Below, in pieces: positions 20,955-33,003 of a stretch of 64,000 bases of DNA; position 1 is the first letter of the stretch; each line of letters begins with the position of its first letter. Position numbers and translations under genes: made by a program. The stretch is from Sympetrum striolatum. Its lineage: Eukaryota; Arthropoda; Insecta; Odonata; Libellulidae. Location: positions 2,294,001-2,358,000 of the forward strand of contig OX388350.1 of NCBI GenBank assembly GCA_947579665.1, given 5' to 3'. The notes beneath the pieces are model-generated. The model saw only the letters and a program-made list of their open reading frames with translations. It was not told where the DNA came from and made no database searches.

Positions 20955-21030
20955 TCCAGATCGGAACACGAACCCGGATCCCCCGATATCGTGGCAAGTA
21001 TTTTTTTATCAGTTAAGCTAGCTACCTTGA
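20955..21030 (-). repeat. tRNA-derived SINE-like head
   Basis: On the minus strand, an A-box-like TAGCTTAACTGAT is followed by a T-arm/B-box-like GGGTTCGTGTTCC with a GGATCC segment between, like a degenerate tRNA. It lacks a clean cloverleaf, so a SINE or tRNA pseudogene is more likely than a working tRNA. Confidence 0.5.
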
Positions 21031-21039
21031 CAGCATTTT

Positions 21040-24000
21040 CCCTCTGGTTTTCTGGGGCTTAAAATTAACAACATATGATGAAGAACTGCCGTACAGACAA
21101 TGTGACTAAACAGTCTTATTCATGCTCTTTACAGTACCGTCCACGTGGTTAACGCCAACTTTAAACACGGAGGTGTTTACTTACGAAGGAACCGAGAACT
21201 GGCACGAATACGACAGCTTCCTTAGGTCCCAGAAGCTTTTCTATTGACGCGTTTCAGGCAGAGCTAATGGCTTCCGCGCGTAGACTTTTCGTGTGAACTG
21301 TTCTCATAGGTGCAGTAGAATCTATCTACTCGAGGAAAACACCGACTCGCTACATGGTGCAGAAATGAAAACCACGAGACTGGGATGCTGTCATATTCCT
21401 GAGCGATTAGGTAGGCGTTCCTAGCCAATGCGAGCTCGTAATGTCTGTCTAATTCCGCATTCTATTTTCTAACCCTATCATTCTTGATTATTTTTAATTA
21501 TAGGCATTTAATTCAATTGAAAGTTATGCTTATGTTTTATGGTAAATGGTAATTACATTTTTTCAAACTAAAGTTGGATACGACAAGTAGGGACCGCAGG
21601 ACAGGATAGTTCACTCCTTTGTAGTACTTTGGGTTTGGTTTCAGTAATTCGTGCAATAATTATTGGACATTTAATAATATCTGCACGAAAGTTCACTAAA
21701 AAAATTAGCAATTTCACTATTCAGAGAGGTCTGAAAACACAAACATATCCATCCGTAAAGTTGGAGGAACGGTATTGTGAGATAACGAGAACTTATGCTA
21801 GGTAATCTGTCAAGCTATAATTTTTCTCACTGATAATGTAAGAAAGTTGATATTTCATGCATAGGAACTGTTTTTAAATTAATACCCCGAGTAACTTCTT
21901 GTCAATTATTACGGATTGCACTTTAGTGATGATTGGGAGCGTCAGAGCAGAAATCATTATTCACCAGAATCAGACGAATTACTTGAATTCGACCAATCAG
22001 ATGTCTGCAATTCTGTTCATAGCTAATTCAGATTGCTATTTCCTCAGTTGCTGCTGGGATTTCTTCTGGTGAAGAGGCTGTATCACTTTGTTGAAAAAAA
22101 CCGTTACAGCTTGAATTTAGTTACTATCGTTAAGCTCGGAAACTAGTTAAGGGGAATGAAACTTTGGTACATTTCATTCTCTTTTTGTAATATTATTCAA
22201 TATTCTAAAAATGAATTTTCCATAAAAGAAAAAAAACGACTTTTAAAGGCCTCGAGAATTCTATGGACACCATAAAGGATTTCCATTATGCTGTAAGTAA
22301 TGTAGAATACCTTAATCGAATTTGTCTTGTGCTTTAGATTTGAGGAGCTAATTGCCTTCACGAGCTAAATGTTCCGATATTTTAAATTTCCTTTACATAA
22401 TATTTGTTTTTGACGTTCGCATCACCGTATCGTCTGCACTGAGTTCGAGCATCCCTGAAATATGAAGCATCCTTGCACATGTGCATAAAATTTAGCCTCA
22501 ACAACATTTCCCGCAAAAATAAATGGTTTTAGCTTTTGTCAAAAGTTCGTGATTGACTGTCGTACACTAATTCAGGGAAACTCAATCGAAGCGTAAGTGA
22601 TGAATGGAAAAACGCTTTATCTTAGAGAAAGAGAATAAGTGCGTGGAACTTGAAACCGGATGTTTCACTTTTCACCCGGTGGTATCTGCAAGGAAAGCGA
22701 GATCTCGGCTTCGTCAGTTAATCCTTAATTCCATGCTTACCATAACGACTTGAAGTAATTTTGTAATTATTCGCCGTCTTACGCGCGTTATGTACGTATA
22801 AATCAAATCGTAGAGGTAACGATAATTCCAAATTTGAATGAAAGGAAATGGACAGTCGACAGTCCCTGGTAGCATCACGTTCTGGCCTAAACTGCGTACG
22901 TTCAGACTTAAATATACTTCATAATATATTTATATTCACTGAAGCAGCAAGATATATTAATATATTTTTTATGCCTGATATTTCAGATATTTGAAGTGTC
23001 ATCGTTGCGTGATATCGCTTTCTTGTCTGCATGCAATCTAGACAAATTTTAGTTTTCTCTTAAATCAAAACTAAGCTTATTTCTATTCCTTGTGCATTAG
23101 AATTAAATTCATCCTTCTACGATATTACATACACAAATATTTATAATTACGTTTTCAGTTTTGCTCTAAAAATGAATCGCCTTTATCCAATTTCGGAATA
23201 ATGAATGCATCCTTTTTTATTTGTTAATTATTCTGTATTTGATATTTTAACGATTCTCTTATTAGTATTTAGTGTGATTTTAATCATACATCCTACGTTA
23301 TCAGGGTTTCGGGAGTAATTCTTAAAAATATTGAAAATCTTAATTAGAATATAACTTGCTAAAGTTTATGCCTTCCAATGGCCGTAGAATACGGTACTTG
23401 TAAAATTTAAATTATTTGTTATTTTATTAATTTGGAATTTCTATTTTTTCCAGATTTCGTGAGAGTGGATTTGCTTTATTTTGACTCTGTCGTATCTGAA
23501 AGGAGAAATGGCAACGTGAGAAGGCGCGGAGAACTACGTTCGACCGGATACCGAAACTAATGTTATCAGACTTTATATTTATATCTTCCATTATATTTCA
23601 TTGTAAAAATTTCGTTAGGTAATGTTAATTCTATTTCATTTCGTTATTCAAATTAATGAAGATTGGTGTAAATGATATCATATATTCCCGATGCTGAAGA
23701 AGAACTGTGCGTAGTTTATTCAATTAGATTACTTGTGGTAAAATCAGTAAGAGCTGCAGCGTAGAAATAAGGCGAATTTAGAATACTACAGTCGAGGAAA
23801 TGAAAGAAAACGTCCACATTTCAATGGAGTTACTTCTTCTTCTTGCATGAGGCCATGTCATAGATGCATTTAAGCCAAAAATTCTTTTAAAATTTGAAAT
23901 TCTCACTCCAATGTTCTTCCGCTTTGACTAAAACGTTTAATTTGAATGTAGACCACGTATTATTAAAAATTAAGATAAGTAATTGTTTTTTTATTTTATA

Positions 24001-24760
24001 TTACGCCTAAATCGGAAGATATTTCTTATGATAAAAGAGGACATGACACAATTTTAAAATATCATAACATATTTTATCTGAACTATCAAGTTAACACCTA
24101 AGCAATATATTTCAAATTTGCATCCATTTTCCTAATCCGAAAGGAATTATTTGGAGCCTCGCGAGACTACTGTATTGAGAAAATTTAAGATCATTTGCTG
24201 GCTTTCGATTTTTCAAATTTAATGAAGTAATGTTAGTTCGCATATAAATTGAATATTGAAATATTCGTTAGCCATGACTTATGGCTGGTTCTTAAATTCT
24301 TGTCTGGAAATTACAAAATGACAAATTGTTTATTTTCGACGTATGAATTGAGGCTCAGATGCGCTACGCCCATTTCGCCTGGCGTACTTTCATCTTCACT
24401 GTCCAAGGCATAAAGTAACATTGAATCTTTAATTATAAATGGTAATCACATTTTCAATTAACATTATTGGTTAGTAATTATTATTATTAAAGGTATAAAC
24501 TGCAACGCTACATTATTGGTAACTTTGGAGTTCATTTGCTGACAATCGTTTTCATAAATTTATTAAAAGTACTAGCTGGGCCCGCGCAAATATTTGCGCG
24601 CATAGAATATTTATGATTGGACATTACTTCATAAAAAGTACATAGCTCTTAATCTGCTTTCCGCTAGTTTTATTTAAGGTACCGGAAACTAACATATATC
24701 TGATAAAACGTCAATTGATAATACTTAATTTAAACTGTTCCAGCGGTAAGAAACCAGGGT
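21040..24760. other. No gene seen; AT-rich DNA
   Basis: No frame of about 60 codons or more and no family motif on either strand. The only local structure is the perfect 18-bp palindrome at 24583-24600. Confidence 0.6.
24583..24600. repeat. Perfect 18-bp palindrome
   Basis: CGCGCAAATATTTGCGCG, preceded by ACTAGCTGGGCC. It resembles the hairpin start of dispersed animal repeats, but that is only an impression. Confidence 0.6.
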
Positions 24761-24764
24761 ACAG

Positions 24765-24965
24765 TAAATTTCCTTCCATAAGGAATATATGGGTAAGGTA
24801 GGACTTGAATTGAGGCAGTTACAGGTGAGATTTCAGCTTGAAATCGTACACATAATTACAGATGATCATTCTATAATGCTATACCTAGAGAAATTTCTTA
24901 AATGCCCAGTGTTTGATGCCAGAATGGACCCGATTCTTCCATAAGGAATACATGGGAGAAATATT
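24765..24965 (+). repeat. Isolated diverged copy of the 168-bp satellite monomer
   Basis: It contains 'ccataaggaatatatggg', 'gaggcagttaca', 'cagcttgaaatcgtacacat' and GTTTGATGCCAGA in the same order as the monomers at 1.6-3.4 kb, and then begins another monomer (CCATAAGGAATACATGGG near 24940). The family is therefore dispersed as well as tandem. Confidence 0.75.
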
Positions 24966-24969
24966 AAAA

Positions 24970-26040
24970 GTAATTCTTTACTAATAATCGATGAGATACA
25001 CGACCACCTGCACCATGATGATGATCAATTTCTCGCCTTTTCACTCAAAATTTTACCTTTCGCTCGCAATAAGTAAGCATACCTTACTCGTATTAACATA
25101 GTTGATCGTAATCAACCAAAAAAACGGTATTTTACGTGGTAGTTAATTTTATATTACTACGAACATTAAGATACCTTAATAATCAACTTATCACTAAAAT
25201 AATCATAAGATAACAATTTTTGGTGTTGATTATTATATTATTATTACGGTGGGTATTTTTCTTTATTCTTGGCGTGAAAAGTTAATGCCAACAATAAAAT
25301 CTGTTATAAATGTTTACGTTGCTAAAAATAACCTTTGGTTGCTACAGAAGATTCAAGAAATCATATTGGCATCTATCGTATTGATTTGCCTTAAGTACTC
25401 TTACTGCAAAACTCCGGAATCTGGGATCAACAACTACATTGGTTGTCTTAGGGACTGGTTGTTTACATCTTCAAAATTTCCAAGCATTTTTCGTGTATTT
25501 CATCAAAATACTCGCGATCTCGAATCTAATACGATATTTCACGACAAAAATAAAAATCTTTGTTCATTTTCTTCTCTTTTGATGATAGTTTCGACTTTGT
25601 ACGACTTGTGTCACTAATTTAATTTTGCGAAAGAAACAAAGCCTGCAAGCGATAAAAATGAGGTTTACATGTATTTTAAGTGGAAACGAATTATAGGTTC
25701 TGGAGTTCGATTCCGGGCGACTCCGGGAATTAAAATAGTTTTCCCTTTCCAGTTTTCAGCAGGTAGGAATCCAATACATCCAATCCATACACATCTGTAC
25801 ACCGTTTCCATGATAGAGGGGGAGACAGACAGACAGAAGGATACTTCGCTATTATATACAAAATAGCGGAAGTGCCTGTTGAAATTCAACGGGGATAATA
25901 AGTAAACATAAATGAAGCTATCCTCTCCTACGATATTGACAGCTAATGGTGGACGGGTAGAGGAACCTCCCAGCCTTTAGGTAGATGACTTCATGATTTG
26001 TATATTGGTAAGTATTGAAGCTTTTATCTAGGAAAATGGA
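24970..26040. other. No recognised gene; one short orphan frame
   Basis: A 122-codon plus-strand frame at 25249-25617 begins with GTG rather than ATG in the sequence context and has no recognised motif, so I do not call it. A tRNA-like GAGTTCGATTCCGGGCG occurs near 25703. Confidence 0.5.
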
Positions 26041-26115
26041 TTGAGAACGAAATTTATGATGTTTGGATAGTGAATAAGTATACATATACTCGTTGAGGAA
26101 TTATATGGGAAAAAC

Positions 26116-26591
26116 ATGAAACCCACCAGCATAGAAATAAAAACTGAGGAAGAAGTTGAAGAAGACGATCTTGGACCTGGGTTACTCGATCGTGAAATAG
26201 AACAGGCATTGCGGGATATGAAAGGGAATGAAGCAACGGGGGTTGACGAGATTCCAGTGGAGTTCCTTAAGAACCTGGGGGATAAGGCCAATAAATGTTT
26301 CTATGATTTAATTAGGAAAATTTATGATGAAGGGCAATGGCCAGAGGATTTTACCAAAACTATCTTGATTCCTTTACAGAAAAAGAATAAGGCTATAGAA
26401 TGTCGGGATTATCTAACAATTAGCCTAATCTCTCACGCGGCATAAGTACTTCTGAGGGTTTTGAATAGAAGGGTCGAGGGAAAAATTAAAGGGCTAATCG
26501 GAGAAGACCAGTTTGGTTTTCAGAGAGGGAAAGGAACGAGGGATGCAATTGGGGTGATGAGAGTACTTGCGGAACAAAGCCTGGAATTTAA
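26116..26591 (+). pseudogene. LINE 3 reverse transcriptase, N-terminal part
   Basis: Motifs: ALRDMKGNEATGVDEIP, PEDFTKTILIPLQKK, TISLISHAA, then LNRRVEGKIKGLIGEDQFGF and RGKGTRDAI. A TAA stop at 26443-26445 interrupts the frame between TISLISHAA and VLLRVLNRR; the frame is otherwise continuous to the transposon insertion. Confidence 0.85.
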
Positions 26592-27005
26592 GGGGCTACA
26601 TCCACCTAGAAATTTTATTTTTATGCAATTTTTTTTTATTGCATATTCTTAATAGTACTAGTTTTAAGAATGTATCCTGAAAATCGCATATCAATATCTG
26701 TAAAACGTACGAAGTTATAGAATTTTGACCATAGGAAGCCCGCGCATTTTCCGTCCGTCCCTCCGGCTTTCAGCTGCACCAAGGGCTGAAGTACCGTAAG
26801 GGTCTTTAGAATTTTCGCTTTCCCTTCCATCTTTATTGTCTTTGGTTCTAAGAAAGACCAGATGTGTCACTTTTCTGTTTTACTTTCAGCTTATAACTGT
26901 TGAAATCATTCTCACTGTGTTTGAGCTTGCGAGTGGACGTGTTTGCGGAGTTTTGTGTTTTTCCTTGGTTTTCTTATCTCTTCGAGTATTTTAAAGCGTA
27001 CGTAA

Positions 27006-28775
27006 GTGGCTATGGCATCGAAGGGGAAAATCTCTCGAGATGTCAGAGAATCTGCTTCGGTTCGACGAGATAGATCGAAGAAAAGGAGACGACCATTGAA
27101 TCCGTTCGAAGGCGAGAAGAAAGAAGAAGTGAAGAGGAGTGCCTCCGCTAGGAAATTGGAAGCTTCGAAGGATCAAGATATTCCGATAAGTGACTCTATC
27201 GGGTATGTGCTTCTCAACTTCTTTACTGTATTTTCAACTATAAGTGCCTCTGTAAGTTGTAAACAGTGTGGGAATTACGTTACATTCAGTCGAGCAAGTG
27301 AACGAGGTTTAGGCTTCAAAATAATCATGAGCTGTAATTCATGCCCACCTGTCTACATCACATCTTGCCCGTACGTAGGGAGCACTTACGAAATAAATAG
27401 AAGATTTATTTTTGCTATGCGACTTTTGGGGATCGGATTAGTTGGAGCTACAAGATTTTGCGGAATTATGGATTTGCATCGGCCGATTTTCCAGACCTCC
27501 TATGATCTTATTGTGAATAGCATGGCAAGTGCTTCGGATGCGGTTCGCAAAATTGTATGTTCCCGAAGTGTGCAAGAAGAGGAAAGAAAAACGATGGACG
27601 CAAACTCTTGGGAAGATTTAGAGGAACCAACAAGAGGACTCACGGTTTCGGGAGACGGCACATGGAGAAAACGGGGTTTCAATTCCTTGCAGGGAGTGTC
27701 GACCATCATTGGCCACTATAGTGGCAAAGTATTAGATATTTTGGTAAAGTGCAGCTATTGCAAGGCATGTGAATCATGGAAGGATAAAAATGATACCGAA
27801 GAATATTCCGAGTGGTTTGATTCACACAAAGAGAGCTGCTCTGCAAATCACGAAGGGTCTGCAGGAAAAATGGAAGTGGACGCTATTCGGGAAATTTTTG
27901 AACGCTCTGAGGCAAGTTATGGGGTGAGATATTTAAATTATATAGGCGATGGGGATTCCAAAACATACAAGGGAGTAGTGGATGCTTCACCATATGGTCC
28001 TTCTGTAAGGATTAATAAAAAAGAATGCATTGGCCACGTTCAGAAACGTATGGGAACAAGGCTCCGCGAATGTAAAAAGATGAACAAGGGCCTCGGCGGG
28101 AGAGGCAAACTTACCGGGAAACTAATCGACGAGCTAACCACTTACTATGGCCTTGCTATAAGAAGGAATAGTGACTCCGTGGAGAACATGAAGAACGCAA
28201 TATGGGCCACTTTCTATCATAGGTCTTCCAAAGATGAAGCACCTAACCATGACAAGTGCCCTCAGGGTTTGGAATCGTGGTGCTCGTGGCAGCGAGCGAA
28301 GGCTGCGGGGACTCTGCCGAGTTACAACCATAAGGCGCCCCTACATAAAGACGTCTTGGATGCAATACGTCCTATTTACAAAATATTATCGGAGGAGAAT
28401 TTGCTACGAAGATGTGTTGGTGGATTCACCCAAAATTCTAATGAAAGTTTAAACAATATCATCTGGCGGGTAGCTCCAAAGGTCCAATACAGTGGAGCAA
28501 CAATTGTGAAAATTGCTGCAAATATTGCTGCATGCACTTTTAATGAAGGAGCAAAAACTTATTTGCCAATTATGCATGCGTTAAATATTGATGTTGGAAG
28601 AAACTGCGCCGCATTCTGTGAGGAGCAAGACAGAGCGCGCGTAGACTTGGCTGAAATCCGGGCTCAGGAGGCGACGCGCGAAGGAAGAATCGCTCGCAGA
28701 GAAAGAAGGACCTCTTCTCTTGAAGCTGCAAGTACTTCTGAGGGTACTCTATATGGTGCTGGACTTGATGACTAG
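27006..28775 (+). CDS. Transposase, Mutator-like/Kolobok family, uninterrupted
   Basis: A 589-codon open frame. The N-terminal ~50 residues are strongly basic (RDRSKKRRRP), likely nuclear localisation and DNA binding. A Cys-rich segment at about 80-120 (CKQCGN, CNSCPP) may bind zinc. The DDE catalytic core is proposed as Asp217 (SGDGTWRKRG), Asp315 or Asp317 (YIGDGDSKTY) and Glu480 (TQNSNESLNN), with the conserved blocks CIGHVQKRMG and GKLTGKLIDEL between. A second Cys pair occurs in YCKACESW. The C-terminus is Arg/Glu-rich and ends GAGLDD, which I associate with this insect family. The start at 27006 gives MAMASKG; the second ATG two codons on is equally possible. An intact frame suggests recent activity. 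Confidence 0.85.
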   Translation: MAMASKGKISRDVRESASVRRDRSKKRRRPLNPFEGEKKEEVKRSASARKLEASKDQDIPISDSIGYVLLNFFTVFSTISASVSCKQCGNYVTFSRASERGLGFKIIMSCNSCPPVYITSCPYVGSTYEINRRFIFAMRLLGIGLVGATRFCGIMDLHRPIFQTSYDLIVNSMASASDAVRKIVCSRSVQEEERKTMDANSWEDLEEPTRGLTVSGDGTWRKRGFNSLQGVSTIIGHYSGKVLDILVKCSYCKACESWKDKNDTEEYSEWFDSHKESCSANHEGSAGKMEVDAIREIFERSEASYGVRYLNYIGDGDSKTYKGVVDASPYGPSVRINKKECIGHVQKRMGTRLRECKKMNKGLGGRGKLTGKLIDELTTYYGLAIRRNSDSVENMKNAIWATFYHRSSKDEAPNHDKCPQGLESWCSWQRAKAAGTLPSYNHKAPLHKDVLDAIRPIYKILSEENLLRRCVGGFTQNSNESLNNIIWRVAPKVQYSGATIVKIAANIAACTFNEGAKTYLPIMHALNIDVGRNCAAFCEEQDRARVDLAEIRAQEATREGRIARRERRTSSLEAASTSEGTLYGAGLDD

Positions 28776-29364
28776 AGGTAAGGTTAAAATTTGTTTTCTT
28801 ATCAATAGTTGAATCATACTTGAAACTTTGAACGCGTTTTTCTCGAAACACTGTTTTTTTTACCGGTGGACATCGTATCTTGAAAACGGATGGATGGATT
28901 TTCTTTAAATTTGCACTAATTACGTAGAAAAGTAATTAAAGGTCGTTGACGATCTTACATTTTTAAAAACAACCTTCATTCTTTAAAAATAGCGCCGCAA
29001 CTATAAAATTTTTTGCCGTTTTTTTCACTTAATAATTCAACTCGCCTTCATTTCGTAAATAAAATCGATTTTATAAATCTACGATCGTCAAAGACTCATA
29101 ATTTTAATCGTAATGAATAACCAATTTGCTTTTTTTATTTCAGACTTATCGTTTAACCTGGACAATGTCCACCGCCGAACGCTACATTGAAAACATAGGG
29201 GACTTCCGGCGGCCATTTTGAATTAATTTTTTAAAATTTTTGTGAAAAAAAAATATTTTTATGGCAAATAAATATGTTTATATAACAGCAATGAAATTTG
29301 TCTCATTTGCATCATAAACTTCTGAGAAAATAAATCCGAAAATTGACTATGTTTTTTATTGTAT
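28776..29364. other. 3' non-coding part of the TTAA transposon
   Basis: AT-rich sequence with long A and T runs and a GC-rich GACTTCCGGCGGCCATTTTG block at about 29200. No coding frame. It forms the right arm of the element. Confidence 0.6.
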
Positions 29365-30425
29365 TTAAGAGGGACTTATGTGTATGTTTTGTAGATTTTG
29401 AAAAGGCTTTTGATAGAGTCCAGTAGCCAAAACTGATGGGGATATTAAAGAAATATGGGTTAGACTGGAAAGATAGACGTTTAATTAAAAATTTGTATCT
29501 GAATCAAACAGCCTGCGTAAGGATAGCTGATGGGGAATCGGATTGGGCTGAATTGGGTAGGGGGGTAAGACAAGGGTGTCCTATGTCACCAACGCTTTTT
29601 AATATATATGCAGAGGAAATGGTGCAAGAAGCCTGGGAAGAAATAGACAAGGGAGTAAAGGTTGGTGGGAAAGTAGTTCAGTCTGTAAGGTATGCTGACG
29701 ATAAAGCTATTGTCTGTGATTCCGTAAAGGGTTTGCAAACTTTAGTAAATGCTCTTAACGATAAAGCAAGGGAGTTTGGTATGAAAATTAATGTAAGTAA
29801 AACTAAAGTTTTGAGGTTCACTAAAGGAAAGAAAGCTAAGTTAACCATTAGGGTGGATGGGGAAAAACTAGAGCAGGTAGATAATTTTTTTTATTTGGGA
29901 AGTACTCTCTCTTGGGACGGAAGATGTAAAGATGAGGTTCGTAAAAGAATAGCCTTAGCGAAGGAAGCCTTTATGAAGCGAAGGGAATTAATGACCAAAG
30001 GTCTTGATAAAGGAATCAGGAAAACATTGGTTAAATCCCTGGTCTGGAGTGTGTTGCTCTATGGGTGCGAAACGTGGACCTTGAGAAAGGAAGAAGTCAA
30101 GCGATCGGAGGCCTTCGAGATGTGGGTGTGGCGTAGAATTGAAAAAGTTAGTTGGGTTGATAGGAAAACAAACACGGAGGTGTTAGAGATGGTTGGGGAG
30201 GAGAGGGCTTTAATTGACGTGATTAAGCATCGTCAGAAGAAATGGGTGGGCCAAATATTGAGGGGAGAGGGATTGGTAAAGGTTGTAATGGAGGGCAGGA
30301 TTCAGGGGAAAAGGCAGAGGGGAAGACAGAAGATGTTGGAAGGGGTGGGGTTAAATATAAGGATATGAAGGAGATGGCTATTAATAGGGATTTTTGATTG
30401 TGCCGAACCTACCGAAAGGTAGAAA
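29365..30425 (+). pseudogene. LINE 3 reverse transcriptase, palm to C-terminus
   Basis: It resumes with CFVDFEKAFDRV, then a TAG stop at about 29424, GRGVRQGCPMSP, VRYADDKAIV (catalytic YADD), MKINVSKTKV and the late motif FEMWVWRRIEKVSWVDRKTN. A one-base insertion near 30350 shifts the frame: KYKDMKEMAINRD is found in the next frame. Two stops plus a frameshift make this a dead copy. Confidence 0.85.
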
Positions 30426-30429
30426 AAAC

Positions 30430-31240
30430 ACTTATGATGATACATATACTTGTAGGTATTTCATTTGTATTCATTTGATATTAATAAGTATACGGTTTAA
30501 ATGGCTCTTATACGATTGTAGAAAGCCAAGAAGTTTTACAGACCCTAATTGGTCCCAAGCAAATCTTTACTCATAGATTCCAACACTGCGTGCCTCTCAT
30601 TTCTCCCATTCTACACAAGTTTATGCATTCGGTCCAATCCTTGCACCGCTCCCAGGTCTTGCCGAATGACATTTCCTATCGATATTTCTTATCGATTTTG
30701 CCGACATTCATTTTTTTAAATTAGCACTTTTCCCGCCATTGGATTCCTTTAATACTAATTGTAAGAAGCGGAACGTTGATTTTAAATGGGTGCCCAAGCA
30801 AGGGTGTATCCATCAGTATAGAAGTTTCCTTTTTATTTATAGCTTTCCTCCGTAACGCATAACATCGATTTCTTTTAACAATGCATCCTTTAGTCCTGAT
30901 TTTTCTTATGATTATTTTTTTATCATGTAACGCTAATGCGCTACTTACATCGCATGCCTTTTCTCAGTATGAGTTGTTGCGTATTGTTGTGATTCAAATT
31001 TTCCTGCGAGAAGAATTTTATGTAACGTATATTTCTAAATATGCGACCGTTTCTCCATGTCTATTATCCTATCCATGAGGGGTAAAGAAAGATTTCGCCA
31101 TACTGAAAAACATTCCGTATTTCAGTTACATGCCTCTATCCTGAAATTTGTAGCTAATCAAAGCCTTTATTCATCGATTACTATCACAAATGTAGAAATA
31201 ATAGTGTTTAAGCTTTCACTTTTATCGACTTCACCACTGG
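30430..31240. other. No gene seen
   Basis: No family motif was found. The small frames at 30394-30576, 30881-31078 and 31057-31284 lack supporting features; the last runs into the Transib repeat. Confidence 0.6.
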
Positions 31241-31245
31241 CGTCG

Positions 31246-31912
31246 CACTGTGGGCTAGAATCGAAAAAAGCTGGCCAAAAATAAGAAAGTGCTTTTTTTG
31301 AGTGCGGACTTTGAAACTTTGCATGGTCATTCTTAAATAAATTCTGCATATATGTGCGAAATCATTTTTGTTGATTCTTACGCGTTACAATTCTGCAGGG
31401 GGTCAAAGTTGACCAATTTTAGCGAAAATTTCCAGTTTCCGATTTTTCGCGAAACTCTTCAACTTCAAGTCGACTGTGAACCCAAACTAGGAAAATCATC
31501 GGGTAAAATATGATTCCATATTATAAATATGTTCCTTGTCCTTCATAAGACTTGGTTTCAATGAGCTTTGTCGAAAATTTATATACATTACATTACAAAA
31601 TGGCGGACCCTTATTTTGGAACAAAGTTTTACCTAAAGTGAGGAAAATAGTAGATTGAGACACCGTGTGACACGGGATTACTTATATCACGATAAGCTAT
31701 GAACCTTCCTTAATGGGAATCTGAAATAAAATCTTGCCCCAATTTGCCCCAATAATTTATAAATCGACTTTTCGACAACGCTACAAGGGCCGAATCCGCT
31801 CGGCGGAGCACCGTCCTCCGCTACGCTGTCGTGTTTTGAGAGGAACAACGAACCAATACGATTCCGATTCGTTCTTTTGTAGATTTTAACCATTATTACA
31901 CTTCGTACATTA
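31246..31912 (+). repeat. Left terminal inverted repeat of Transib copy 2
   Basis: Pairs with 34423-35089. Starts with heptamer CACTGTG, 22-bp spacer, then CCAAAAATA at 31275-31283, the same layout as copy 1. Confidence 0.9.
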
Positions 31913-33003
31913 GTTATATATCAATTTTTTAAGTTAATAGTTGCTTAAGATATGTTTGTGATTTTGATACTGACTGCTTCTTCACTCTCACTCTCTACAA
32001 TACTGAAAATATTCTTACAAAATCGGTAGAACTAGCCGTCACTTTGAGTAATTTCATTACAGAAAGAAATACATAGGTTGTTATATTATGAAAATGGTGT
32101 AATATAGGGTAGAATTTTTTCAAATACAAAATTTGCTCACATCTGGAGTTGTTTTGGCTACCGTCGAGGTGCTCTGGAGCGCTGGAAAAGTTCGGCAAAG
32201 GTCTCGTTTTATTGTAGGCAGCTGCGCTTTTCCGGATTAACGGTACCCTTCGAAATGCATGTCCGTGATTTTCCTTACATGCGTAGTAATAGTTCAGTTC
32301 TATTTGAACATTGGATAAGAAGAAGTTGTGTTTTGTGCTCTCTAATTAGCTACGACAGTTCTGTGAAACAAGAGTTCTTCGACAGTCTCCTGGTAGCAGT
32401 ACATGTGTGAGGTTTTAGATATTTAATAGGAATTATATCTCGTTAGGTATGTTTTTTTTCATTTTATTTTCTTTTTTATTTAATGCATCAGAAAATGGTG
32501 GTAAATTGTGATGTATTTTCTGATCGTTTTAAAATAAGCTCACAATTGTTTGAATGCTTTCTACTCCCTTTGTCCTGCATATACTATTGAAGGAAAGATA
32601 TAGTTACGAAATCCATGTTGCATTTTCATATAGTACTATCATTTTTCCAGGTTTTCAGTGTATTAATACGCAATTTAATTAGTATTACTGCAAAAATTAT
32701 GGCTGATATGGTCAATAATCGGCTAACGGATTTTGGCATCGTTATCGACCGTTCCGTCTTCAAGAAAGAAAATCAATGTCACGCAGTACAAACAAGTCCA
32801 AACAATAAATTATTAAGAAAGTAACTTACACCAAGAAATCGAAAATTTTAAGCCAGTGAATGTAGGCAATCACCGCATTAAGTTCTGTTTGTTGCTTACA
32901 ATGATAAACGGAAAGGTAACATTTTCTCAAATCAAAGGTAATATTTCTTGGATATATGTAGCCAAATTTGACCAAGAATCTTTTGTTGTATTCCTTCTTT
33001 TAG

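Larger units (their letters stand above)
26592..29364 (+). mobile_element. TTAA-flanked Kolobok/Mutator-like DNA transposon
   Basis: A 2,773 bp insertion in LINE 3 flanked by TTAA (26588-26591 and 29365-29368). TTAA duplication is the rule for Kolobok and piggyBac; the transposase is not piggyBac-like. Terminal inverted repeats were not recognised by eye: the left end begins GGGGCTACATCC and the right end does not mirror it, so the exact termini need an alignment with other copies. Confidence 0.75.
26041..30425 (+). mobile_element. Decayed non-LTR retrotransposon (LINE 3) split by a TTAA transposon
   Basis: Plus-strand LINE whose RT domain is in two parts, 26116-26591 and 29365-30425, separated by the element at 26592-29364. 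The frame joins exactly across one copy of TTAA. The clade is not settled: RTE, CR1 or L2-like are all possible from the motifs visible. No endonuclease domain is recognised upstream, so it is 5'-truncated or too decayed. Confidence 0.8.
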
